DNA of 64,000 bases from Sulfitobacter sp. HNIBRBA3233 (GTDB taxonomy: Bacteria > Pseudomonadota > Alphaproteobacteria > Rhodobacterales > Rhodobacteraceae): positions 1 to 64,000 of the forward strand of contig NZ_JBEFLP010000005.1 in assembly GCF_040149665.1 (NCBI RefSeq). Direction: 5' to 3'. The notes beneath the pieces were generated by a model, which saw nothing but the letters and a program-made list of their open reading frames with translations, had not been told where the DNA came from and searched no databases. Positions 41,373 through 50,400 of this stretch are shown piece after piece. A program made the translations under genes and the position numbers. Position 1 is the first letter of the stretch, and every line of letters begins with the position of its first letter.

Positions 41373-42011
41373 TTGATAGCATGCAGAAAGATACCCCAAG
41401 TGAATGATCGTAGCGAAGCTCCCGTTGCGGAGGACAGTGCCCACCGAACCTTGGGTGAAGTGCTGGGCGATGTGCGCAAGCTTGCCACCGACCAGGAAAG
41501 GGTGAGCGTCGAGAACCTTGTCGATACGCTGGGGCGCGCCTCTGTTTCGGCGCTGGTTCTCGTGCCAGCGCTGGTGGCGGCCACGCCGCTGAGCGGCATA
41601 CCGGGTCTGTCGGGATTTTGCGGATTGATGATCGCGCTCGTATCCTCGCAGGCGGTGATCGGACGGCGCAGCCTTTGGTTGCCGGATTTCATCATGCGCC
41701 GCGACGTATCGGGCGACAGGCTGATCGATGCGCTGGACAAGATCAGCAGTGTCACCGGCTTTCTGGACCGCCACACCCACGAACGGCTTGAGCTTTTCGT
41801 GAAGGGGCTGGGCGCGAAGCTGCTTTTCGCGCTGTGCACCTTGGCGGGGCTGATGATGCCGTTGCTTGAGTTGATCCCGTTCTCAGCGTCGATCATGGCC
41901 TCATTTGTAACGCTGATTGCGCTGTCCGTACTGACATTGGACGGGCTGGTGGCGTTCCTGTCGTTCGGTTTCCTGCTGGGGGCAGGGGGCGCGATCACCT
42001 ATTTCGTGTGA
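41373..42011 (+). CDS. exoD: ExoD-family exopolysaccharide synthesis protein
   Basis: Integral membrane protein, 212 residues, of the ExoD family first linked to succinoglycan production and alkali tolerance in Sinorhizobium. LGEVLGDVRKLATDQERVSVENLVDTLGRASVSALVL (landmarks about 27-63) and FCGLMIALVSSQAVIGRRSLWLPDF (about 80) are conserved. Four hydrophobic helices follow. The TTG at 41373 is the longest start; GTG at 41400 is the alternative, and both have weak ribosome-binding sites. Function in this organism unproven. Confidence 0.82.
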   Translation: MIACRKIPQVNDRSEAPVAEDSAHRTLGEVLGDVRKLATDQERVSVENLVDTLGRASVSALVLVPALVAATPLSGIPGLSGFCGLMIALVSSQAVIGRRSLWLPDFIMRRDVSGDRLIDALDKISSVTGFLDRHTHERLELFVKGLGAKLLFALCTLAGLMMPLLELIPFSASIMASFVTLIALSVLTLDGLVAFLSFGFLLGAGGAITYFV

Positions 42012-42023
42012 CACCCGCCCACG

Positions 42024-42051
42024 AAAAAGGGGAGGCCGGTGTGGCCTCCCC
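42024..42051 (-). terminator. Intrinsic terminator shared by exoD and the PRC-barrel gene
   Basis: GGGGAGGCC (42029-42037), loop of 5, GGCCTCCCC (42043-42051), a perfect 9-bp stem. On the minus strand it is followed by TTTTT (complement of 42024-42028), a textbook terminator for the gene at 42078-43064. Plus-strand exoD, ending at 42011, may also stop here. Confidence 0.8.
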
Positions 42052-42077
42052 CCGGAAGTTAAGCAGAGCGTGATCGC

Positions 42078-43064
42078 TTACTTGGCTTCTTCCCATTCCT
42101 GCATGTTCTCGATTTCTTCTTCGGTCATCGAGATATAGCCGGTCAGTGCGCCGTTTTCGGTCTGCATCAGTTCGATGTCGGTCAGGTTCATCGCCACGTG
42201 GCGTTCGCCCAGACCAAGGAAGCCGCCAACGTCGACGATGACCTTCTCGATCTGACCACCTTCGGCCAGGATCAGGTCGCCGATTTCACCGACGCGGTCG
42301 TTTTCGGAACCGTAGATGGCGGTGCCTTCAAGGTCGTCCGCCGTCATGTTCGCGAGGCTTGCTTTGGTCATCGCGTCGCGGTCCAGCGGCATTGCATCGT
42401 TCGAAGCTGTTTCTTCGGTTGTGGTCGCTTCGTCGTTTGCTGCCATATCTGTTTCGGCGACATCGGCTTCTTCATTCGACGCCATGTCGGACTGTTCGGT
42501 CTCTGTCTGGGTCGCTTCGTTTTCGGCTGTTTCCTCAGACGTCATGGTGTCGTCGGATGCTGCCTGCTCCATCTGCGTCGAGGCGGATGTGTAACCATCG
42601 GCTTCCATCGCGGCGGAGTCGTAGTCGTTGGTGTCTTCCAGCATCTGCTTGTCGCCGGTGTAGACAACGAAGTATTCGTTTTCGTCATCCTGGTCGGCCA
42701 CGAACTTCAGCGTGTCCAGCGCGACAGTCTTGCGGGTTTCGCCCATGCCGAGGAAGCCGCCGGCGTCAAGCACGATGGATTCAAGCTGGCCGTCGGCGTT
42801 GATCAGAATGTCGGTGACGTCAGCCACGTCCTGCCATGTATCAGGCACTTCTGTCAGGTCGGTCAGGTCGACGTTGTCGGCACTGCCTTCGCGGGCCATA
42901 TAGACGGTCTTGCCCATCAGGTCGGATGCGTTGATCTGCATGCCTTCCTGTGTTTCGTACTGCATGGTCGCGTTCATGTCGCTGCCGCTGGCGGCGTGGC
43001 TTTCGGCGAAAGCGGCGGTGCTTGTCAGGGCCACGAGGGCCGTTGTCATAAGAATGCGTTTCAT
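42078..43064 (-). CDS. Secreted double PRC-barrel protein with acidic linker
   Basis: 328 residues from the ATG at 43064 (GGAGGAAA 7 bases upstream). Signal peptide about 1-20 (ALVALTSTAAFAES). First PRC-barrel about 45-150 (GKTVYMAR, ESIVLDAGGFLGMGETRKTVALD), a Glu/Thr/Asp/Ser-rich linker about 155-240, and a second PRC-barrel about 245-320 (GTAIYGSENDRVGEIGD, VIVDVGGFLGLGERHVAMNL). Net charge is strongly acidic, and GGFLGxGE repeats the motif of the small cytoplasmic PRC protein nearby. Probably periplasmic; role unknown. Terminated at 42024-42051. Confidence 0.85.
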   Translation of the reverse strand: MKRILMTTALVALTSTAAFAESHAASGSDMNATMQYETQEGMQINASDLMGKTVYMAREGSADNVDLTDLTEVPDTWQDVADVTDILINADGQLESIVLDAGGFLGMGETRKTVALDTLKFVADQDDENEYFVVYTGDKQMLEDTNDYDSAAMEADGYTSASTQMEQAASDDTMTSEETAENEATQTETEQSDMASNEEADVAETDMAANDEATTTEETASNDAMPLDRDAMTKASLANMTADDLEGTAIYGSENDRVGEIGDLILAEGGQIEKVIVDVGGFLGLGERHVAMNLTDIELMQTENGALTGYISMTEEEIENMQEWEEAK

Positions 43065-43225
43065 CGGGTATTTCCTCCGGTATGAGAGTTTGTGAGGGCT
43101 GCGAGAGCCTTGCAAATACAACTCCGCGTTGGACCGCGGGTTTCACCGATTATTGAAAATATACCTTGGAACCATCGGGTCGGTTTCGGCGTTAACTGCG
43201 ACAATTTTTCACAGGTCCGGCGCCC

Positions 43226-44227
43226 TCAGGCAGTCACCGCGAAGGCCACCGCGAGGCCGTAAGTCACCATCATCAGAAGGCTTTCGACGCCAATCGTGGC
43301 GGGGCCCGCGCGCTGGCGCATGATCAGGCCGATCAGCAGGATGCCCGACATCAGCATTCCCACCGACAGCCACAACAGATCGCCCGCGCCGATCGCGTGA
43401 TAGAGCGACCCCTCGCGGTAGCCGATGTCCCCGAGGCTGAGAAACAGGATATCGAAGGTATTGCCCCCGATGATGCCGCCGATGGCCAGTTGCAGCGCGC
43501 CACGGCGCACGGCGGCCAGCGTGGTCACAAGCTCGGGCATGGAGGTGATCACGGCGGTCATCAGCGCGCCCACCACGGAGGACGACAGCGAGAACCGCGT
43601 GATCATGACGCTGGCGATATTGGCGATGACCCAGCCCGCGGCGCCGAGGATCAGCATCAGCATGACAAAGGCGATCAGGGCGCGAACCGGGCTCTTGTCG
43701 CTTTCCTCGGGTTCCTCGGGCACATCTTCGCGGGTTTCGTCGGTTTCGACGGCGCGCCACATCGGCGCCTCGCGCACCTGCGCGGCCAGCCGGATACCGG
43801 CGACATACCCCCCGATCAGGATGAACGACACCGGGTGGATGCCGAAAACCGTGATCGGCGGGCCGGTATAGGCAATCAGCGGCAGCGACAGCAGCGTCAG
43901 CAGCAGCGTGCACTGGAACAGGTTGCCGGTATCGGCGGCGGCATGTTCGAGGTTCGCACGCCGGTAGATGAGATCGGCCAGCGCCAGAAACAGCGTCTGC
44001 GCCGCGATCCCGCCCACGGAGTTGGAGAACGCCAGTGCGGCATCGCCGGAACTGGCGGCGGTAAAGCTGACCGCCATGCCCGACAGCGATGTGGCGGCCC
44101 CCAGTACGGTTGCGCCGACCAGCGCCTCGCCCAGCCGTGTGCGGTCGGCGATGATGTCGGCCAGACGGGTCAGGCGCATCGAGGTCAGGAAAACCACCAG
44201 ACCGGCGACAAGCAGCGCCGCGAGCAA
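43226..44227 (-). CDS. Sodium/calcium exchanger-like membrane protein (CaCA family)
   Basis: About 333 residues with two five-helix halves. GEALVGATVLGAATSLSGMAVSFTAA (landmarks about 32-57) and SVVGALMTAVITSMPELVTTLAAVRRG (about 217) are the two inverted alpha-repeats of Ca2+/cation antiporters, the second carrying the expected TSMPELVT. In the first repeat the usual glutamate position reads SLSGMAV, so ion coupling may differ. FDILFLSLGD near the second repeat is also typical. TTG at 44227 is the only start in reach; the real start could be elsewhere. Ion unknown. Confidence 0.8.
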   Translation of the reverse strand: MLAALLVAGLVVFLTSMRLTRLADIIADRTRLGEALVGATVLGAATSLSGMAVSFTAASSGDAALAFSNSVGGIAAQTLFLALADLIYRRANLEHAAADTGNLFQCTLLLTLLSLPLIAYTGPPITVFGIHPVSFILIGGYVAGIRLAAQVREAPMWRAVETDETREDVPEEPEESDKSPVRALIAFVMLMLILGAAGWVIANIASVMITRFSLSSSVVGALMTAVITSMPELVTTLAAVRRGALQLAIGGIIGGNTFDILFLSLGDIGYREGSLYHAIGAGDLLWLSVGMLMSGILLIGLIMRQRAGPATIGVESLLMMVTYGLAVAFAVTA

Positions 44228-44335
44228 CGCGGGTGTGGAAAGTGAATTGAAGATACCGCGTCTCCCTTGCCCTTGTGAAACGGACCGAATTGGGGGGACA
44301 ACGCGCTGTTGGCGGATTTGGTTTCCGCGCGGGCG

Positions 44336-44695
44336 TCAGGCCAGCGTTTCGATCAGATCGGCGATTTCACCCAGCCGCGCGGTTTTCGAAATACGCGCAT
44401 CGGCCTGGCGCATCCCGGTTTTCATGATGGGGGAATCGAAGACCGACGCACTGCCGGTAAGGACCACGATGGACAGTTCGGGAAAGGCTTCGCGCACGCG
44501 GTGCAGCAGCGTGATGGCCCCGCCGCCGGGCATCAGCACATCCAGAAAAACCACGTCGAACCGATCGTCCGCCAGCGACGGAAGCACCTCGCGGGAGTGA
44601 CCGAGCCCCACCACGCTGTGACCGAGTGCATGCATGCCTGCGCTGAAGGCCGAGATATAATCCGGATCGTCGTCAGCAATGAGAATTCGCGCCAT
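44336..44695 (-). CDS. Single-domain response regulator
   Basis: 119-residue receiver-only protein from the ATG at 44695 (alternative ATG 44704). ILIADDDPDY (about 4-13) provides the acidic pair, VVFLDVLMPGGG (about 48) the phospho-acceptor Asp52, and VVLTGS the conserved Thr. The usual C-terminal Lys lies in RISKTARLG. Divergent from the CheB-CheR-PAS gene, 79 bases apart. It probably takes phosphate from the HWE kinase or the hybrid kinase of the cluster. Confidence 0.85.
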   Translation of the reverse strand: MARILIADDDPDYISAFSAGMHALGHSVVGLGHSREVLPSLADDRFDVVFLDVLMPGGGAITLLHRVREAFPELSIVVLTGSASVFDSPIMKTGMRQADARISKTARLGEIADLIETLA

Positions 44696-44774
44696 CTGCC
44701 GCATCCGTCCATGATTGTTTTTTACCGCTGTCCATGAAAAAAGGAGAACAGCCAACAGAATATGTAAACTATCC

Positions 44775-47405
44775 ATGACCGCTGTCGATTCCATAGATCA
44801 AACGGCGCCGTTTGACGGCCCGCTGATCGCCATAGGTGCCTCCGCAGGAGGGCTTGACCCGCTTGAGGCATTTTTCACCGCCGCCCCGACGGATGCGGGG
44901 TGGTGTTTTGTCGTGATCCAGCATCTGTCGCCGGACTATCGTTCCGTGATGGACGAGCTGCTTGCCCGGCGCTCGTCGCTGACGATCACCCATATCGAGG
45001 ACGGTATGGCGCTTGCCGCCAATACGATCTTTCTCAATCCGCCGAACTCGCTGGTGCGGCTGGACGGCGATCATTTCCGCCTGACCCCTTACCAGCCCAC
45101 CGACAAGCTGCCGCATCTGCCGATTGACGCCTTCTTCTTTTCGATGCGCGCGCGGGTCGGGCCGCCGCCGGTCGCGGTGGTCGTGTCCGGGTCGGGATCG
45201 GACGGGGCGCGCGGGACTGCCGCGGTGCAACGGTCGGGCGGGCTGGTGATCGTTCAATCCCCGAAGGAGGCGAAATTCAGTTCCATGCCGCGCGCCGCAC
45301 TGGCCGAGGGCGCGGTGGACCGTGTGCTGGACGCGAGCGAAATGCCCGCCGCCATCGCATCGCTTCTGGAACGGTCGAACGGCTCGGACGGGAACGGCGG
45401 TTCGAACGCCGAGCCGATGGATCCGGAAACCGCCATTCTGCATCTGCTGGAAAGCGAACACAGGATCGATTTTTCGGTCTACAAGTCGCCCACGGTGATG
45501 CGCCGGATCGAGCGGCGCAAGGAACTGCGCGGCATCTCTTCGATCGCGGAGTACCGGGATCTTCTGTCGTCGGACACCGAGGCGCTCGAAGAGCTCTACC
45601 ACGACATGCTGATCGGCGTGACCGAGTTCTACCGCGATCCCGAAGCGCTTGCCTCGCTGCGGCGCAATGTGCTGATCCCGCTGGTCGAGGGGGCGGACCC
45701 CTCGCGCGGGCTGCGGATCTGGGTCGCGGCCTGTGCCAGCGGCGAAGAGGCCTATACCCTCGCCATCGAACTGAGCGAAGTGATGCTGGAGCTTGATCGC
45801 CAGATCGATTTCCGGATCATCGCGACAGACGTGCACCGCCGCTCCATCCAGCGGGCGGCGGCGGGGATCTATCCCGTCGAAAGCATCGAGAAGTTGCCAG
45901 AAGACCTGCGCGAGCGGTATTTCGTCGATCATCGCGATGGCGTGGCGGTCGATCCCTCGATCCGCCAGCAGATCATTTTCTCGGTCCACGACGCGCTGCG
46001 CGATCCGCCCTTCATGCGGCTGGACCTGATTTCCTGCCGCAATCTGATGATCTATCTCGACGATGCGGCGCAGGCGCATCTGCTGGGCATGTTCCAGTTC
46101 GGCCTGCGCAAGCAGGGACACCTGTATCTGGGCGGATCCGAAAGCATCGGCGCGCGCGATGAGGATTTCGCGACCGTCGACAGCAAGTCGCGCATTTTCC
46201 GCAAGCTGCGTGACCGCGGCAGGCTGGAGTCGCCGATCCTGAATTCGGCACTGACGGATCGCCCCATGCGCCGCGAGATCGACGACCTGCCGCTGGTCAA
46301 GCCGTCGCGCCCGCCGCTGACCTCGGTGGACAGCGGACAGGGCCCGCGGCGGGACCGCGACGCGCTGCTGCGCGGGTACGATGCGCTGCTCAAACGCTAT
46401 GCGCCGTCGTCGATACTGGTGTCGTCGGACGGGATGGTGCTGACATGGTTCGGTGCGGCCAGCGGCTATGTCGACACCATGAGCAATCTGGCCGACTGGA
46501 CGGTCGAGGACATCGTTCACCCCAACCTGCAATACCCGATCAACGTTGCGATCGAGCGGATCAAGCAGGGCGAGGAAAAGACCTTCGAACGGCGCGTGAA
46601 GATCGACGCGGACACCGAGGGCGCGCATGAGGTGATGCTGAAGGTCGAACCGATCGGGCAGGGGCCCGGTGGCAACCGGTTCCTTCTGGCGGCGATCACG
46701 CGGCTGGACGGGACTGCGATTGCCGCCGAGGACGGGGCCGAGATCCTCCGGTCGGACGAAAGCGGTGACGAGGCGGTACTGGCGGCGCGCATCAGGGAGC
46801 TGGACCGCGATCTGCGCCTGACCGAGGAAAGCCTGCAATACGTCACCGAACGCCTGGAGGCGAGCGGCGAGGAGCTTCAGGCCTCGAACGAGGAATTGCA
46901 GGCCTCGAACGAAGAGCTTCAGGCGTCGAACGAGGAAATGCAGAGCTCCAACGAAGAGCTGCACGCGGTCAACGAGGAGCTTGTGTCGGTCAGCGCCGAG
47001 CACGAGCGCAAGATCACGCAGCTGTCGAACCTGATCCACGACACCGAGGTCATACTGGATATCCTGAGGGTGGGCGCCATCGTGCTGGACGCAAAGCTGC
47101 GGGTGCGCCGCTTCACCGGATTGTGCCGCGACGCGTTCGAGCTTCAGGAGCATGATATCGGGCGGCGCATCGCGTCGGTGGGCACGCGCCCCGATTTCGT
47201 CGCCCCAGAGGAGCTGGCCGAGCGTGCGTTGGCGACGCGCAAGCCGCAGGAGGCGACAGGGCAGTTCGCGGGCGGGTCGTTGCGTCTGCGCGCGCTGGCC
47301 TTCAGCCCCGTCGAAGGGACAGACGCGCGCGGGGTCGTACTGCTCTACGACGGGGATCTTATCGACGCTGCGGCGTCGCGGAAGGGCACCGGTGAAGGAT
47401 CGTGA
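44775..47405 (+). CDS. CheB-CheR-PAS fusion protein
   Basis: 876-residue cytoplasmic signalling protein. CheB methylesterase domain about 14-205 with catalytic Ser23 (GASAGG), His50 (QHLSP) and Asp143 (GSGSDG), all intact. CheR methyltransferase about 225-490 with the SAM motif AACASGEEAY (about 317). A PAS-like segment about 530-650, then a heptad coiled coil (699-740, EELQASN repeated) and a C-terminal PAS-like segment (about 755-865). There is no kinase domain. Its stop overlaps the GTG start of the next gene, a kinase of similar build. Start: ATG at 44775 begins the conserved N-terminus, although its ribosome-binding site is weak; an in-frame TTG at 44715 is less likely. Confidence 0.9.
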   Translation: MTAVDSIDQTAPFDGPLIAIGASAGGLDPLEAFFTAAPTDAGWCFVVIQHLSPDYRSVMDELLARRSSLTITHIEDGMALAANTIFLNPPNSLVRLDGDHFRLTPYQPTDKLPHLPIDAFFFSMRARVGPPPVAVVVSGSGSDGARGTAAVQRSGGLVIVQSPKEAKFSSMPRAALAEGAVDRVLDASEMPAAIASLLERSNGSDGNGGSNAEPMDPETAILHLLESEHRIDFSVYKSPTVMRRIERRKELRGISSIAEYRDLLSSDTEALEELYHDMLIGVTEFYRDPEALASLRRNVLIPLVEGADPSRGLRIWVAACASGEEAYTLAIELSEVMLELDRQIDFRIIATDVHRRSIQRAAAGIYPVESIEKLPEDLRERYFVDHRDGVAVDPSIRQQIIFSVHDALRDPPFMRLDLISCRNLMIYLDDAAQAHLLGMFQFGLRKQGHLYLGGSESIGARDEDFATVDSKSRIFRKLRDRGRLESPILNSALTDRPMRREIDDLPLVKPSRPPLTSVDSGQGPRRDRDALLRGYDALLKRYAPSSILVSSDGMVLTWFGAASGYVDTMSNLADWTVEDIVHPNLQYPINVAIERIKQGEEKTFERRVKIDADTEGAHEVMLKVEPIGQGPGGNRFLLAAITRLDGTAIAAEDGAEILRSDESGDEAVLAARIRELDRDLRLTEESLQYVTERLEASGEELQASNEELQASNEELQASNEEMQSSNEELHAVNEELVSVSAEHERKITQLSNLIHDTEVILDILRVGAIVLDAKLRVRRFTGLCRDAFELQEHDIGRRIASVGTRPDFVAPEELAERALATRKPQEATGQFAGGSLRLRALAFSPVEGTDARGVVLLYDGDLIDAAASRKGTGEGS
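46869..46994 (+). repeat. 21-bp tandem repeat encoding heptads of the coiled coil
   Basis: Six in-frame 21-base units (46869-46889, then every 21 bases to 46994). They encode EELQASN three times, then EEMQSSN, EELHAVN and EELVSVS. The first three differ only at silent positions. This is a signalling helix joining CheR and PAS modules; it is coding and unrelated to CRISPR or VNTR arrays, although slippage could change the linker length. Confidence 0.85.
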
Positions 47406-50400
47406 AGAACGCGTCTGTGCCCTTGATCGGTATTGCGGTTCTGGGGGCGGATCGGGATATTCTGCGCGCGCTTCTGGCGGGGATCGAGGCACCGGTCGGC
47501 GCGGCCATCGTGGTGCTGCTGTCGCGCGGCCCTGCGGGCGCTGACGGCGGGGCGGAGGAGTTTCTGGCCGATCATCCGGTGCTGACCGGTGTGACCGCGC
47601 AGGGGGCGCACAGTCTTGAACCCGACCGCGTCTATCTGGTGCCCGCGGACCGTTCCGTCACGCTCGATAACGGCACCCTGTCCACGCAGGAGCGCACGCA
47701 GGGCGGCGACCGCGCGGTCGCGTTCTTCGGGGAAATCGCGCGGGCCGCAGGCACGCTGGCCGTGGGCGTTTCGCTGTCGGACAATCCGCAGAATGCCGCC
47801 GCGGGTCTGGAGGCGATCCGCGAGGCGGGCGGGATCACCCTGTCGCGGCGTGCGCGGGGGGCCGCACAGGGCGAATCGGCAGCGGACCTGACCGGCGACG
47901 TCTCGGGGCTGGTGCGGGAACTGCAGGCCATCGCGCGCCATCTGGGACGCGGCGGAAGCGAGTCAGCGACGGACCTGCACGATTTCCTGTCGATCCTGCG
48001 CGACGAGACCGGGCATGATTTCCGCGACTACAAGCTCGGCACGCTGGGCCGGCGGATCGGGCGGCGGATGTCGATCAACCGGATCACCCAGCCCCAAGAC
48101 TATGCCGCGCTTTTGAGAGATTCCGCGCAGGAACGCGCGGCGCTGGTGACCGATCTTCTGATCGGGGTCACGCAGTTCCTGCGCGATCCGGCGGTCTGGG
48201 CCGCCTTTGCCGAACAGGCCATCGACGCCCAGATCGCGGATCTTTCGGAGGGCGACACCATCCGTGCATGGGCGGCGGGCTGCGCCACCGGCGAGGAAGC
48301 CTATTCGCTCGCCATGCTGTTGAACGAACGGATCGAGGCATCGGGCAAACAGATCGGCGTGCAGGTCTTCGCCAGCGATCTCTCCGCGGCAGCCATCGCG
48401 ATTGCACGTCAGGGCCGCTATTCGGGGCCGACGCTGAAGAACCTGTCGCAAGGGCGGCTGGAGCGCTGGTTCCGCAAGGACGGCGACGACTACAGGGTCA
48501 CGCCCGCCCTGCGCGACTGCGTGGTCTTTGCCCATCACAACGTGCTGTCCGACCCGCCGTTTTCGTCGGTGCATCTGATGGTATGCCGGAACCTGCTGAT
48601 CTATCTCGACCGTGAAACGCAGGTCAGGCTGTTCGACACGTTCCATTTCGCGCTCACCCCCGGGGGCCGCCTGTTGCTGGGTCAGGCAGAGAACGCCGAC
48701 GCGGTGCGCCCGCTCTTCGAGGTGGAGGACATGACCGCGCGGATCTACAGGCGCAAATCGATCCGCGACCGCGATCATATCCGCATCTCCCCCGCGCGCG
48801 CCACGCAGAAGACGGCGGACCAGCCCCGCATCGGCACGCAGCTGGCCGGTGACAACGCAGCCGTGCGCAGCATGCTGGCGCGGTTCGTGCCCCCCGGCGT
48901 CCTGGTCACGGAAGAGTTCAAACTGGTCAGCCTGCACGGCGAGGTTTCGGGCTATCTCGGGCTGGACCGGGGCGGGATGACGGCGAATGTGCTCGACATG
49001 GTGTCGGAGCGTTTCCGCGCGCAGGCTTGGTACGTCCTGCAAACCGCCCGCCGGGAGGATCGCGAGGTCCAGACGGAAACCCCGACGGTAAACGAAGCGG
49101 GCCGTCCCGTGCGCCTGATGGCGCAGCCCCTGACCTCAAAGGGCGAGCGGTACTTCCTGCTCTATTTCCTGACCGAACAGGAGACTGCGGCAAAGCCCGA
49201 ACGGACGCCTGCGGAAGATGCCGAAATTGCAGACCGCTACCTGAGCGAGATCCGCGCCCTGCAAAAGCAGCTCGAAGTGGAGCTGGAGAAGGGCAATATC
49301 TCGACCGAGGAGTTGCAGACCGCACACGAAGAAATCCTGAGCGCCAACGAGGAACTGCAAAGTTCCAACGAGGAGCTGGAGAGTTCTCGCGCGGAGCTGC
49401 ACACGCTGAACGAGGAACTGGCAGGCACGAACAACCAGTTGGTGGACAAGATTTCGGAACTCGAAGCCACCAACGACGATCTGCTGAGCCTGATCAACTC
49501 CACCGATACGCCCACCGTCTTTCTGGACACCGATCTGAACATCCGCCGCTTTTCCGCACGCACCACGGCGCTGCTGCGGATACGTCCGGGCGATATCGGC
49601 AGGCCGCTGGGGGATCTGGTGTCGCGGGTCGACGACCCGACACTGGAAGACGACCTGCGCCGCGTCATCGACATGCCGCAGACCATCGAATGCGAAGTCT
49701 CGGGCGAGGGCAGCACCTACCTGCGCCGCGTGGCGCCGTATTACACCCGCAAGAATGTCTTGCAGGGGGTGATCGTCACCTATGCCGATGTCTCGCGCCT
49801 GCGCGATTACGCGGAGAAGCTGAAGCGACAGGCCGCGCAGCAGTCTTCGGTGGTGACGCTGGGCCGTCTGGCACTGGAGTCGGAGGATATCGAGAGCCTG
49901 TTCAACCGCGCCTGTAGCGATCTTGCCGGCAATCTGGGCGCGGAAATGGCCGCGGTGATGCGCCACAACTCGGCCGAGGATGCCTTCTTGCTGGAGGCGG
50001 GTACGGGATGGCCGCGCGGGCTGGTCGGGCGCACCTTGGTGCCGGCCTCAAACGACAATGAATTCGCTTTCGCCCTCGGCCGCAGCGATCCGACGGTGAT
50101 TGCCGACATGTCCGCCGAGCCGCGCATCACCCGATCCGAGCTGATCAGGGATGTATCGGCGCAATCGGGCCTGTGCGTGCCCGTGGGGCCGGTCGGGTCG
50201 CGCTGGGGATTGCTGAGCCTGTTCTGGAAAACCCCGCACACGGCGGACGCGGATGAGATACTCTATGCCAGTTCGGTGTCGAGCGTGCTGTGGCTTGCCG
50301 TCAGCCAGGCGGAAACCAAGCAACTGCGCGACAAGGAACGCGCGGCCCTTCAGGAATTGATCGATGGCCTGCCGATCCTGATCGCCGTTGTCGGCGCGGA

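Noticed and set aside
44715..44774. TTG start at 44715 for the CheB-CheR-PAS gene
   Set aside because: Added residues (FFTAVHEKRR...) do not resemble a CheB N-terminus, and no ribosome-binding site precedes the TTG.
46869..46994. Short regular repeat as a CRISPR array
   Set aside because: Units are contiguous with no spacers, in frame, and encode coiled-coil heptads.
44769..47492. 907-codon minus-strand frame opposite the CheB-CheR-PAS gene
   Set aside because: Shadow frame; translation is Arg/His/Gln-rich with no domain.
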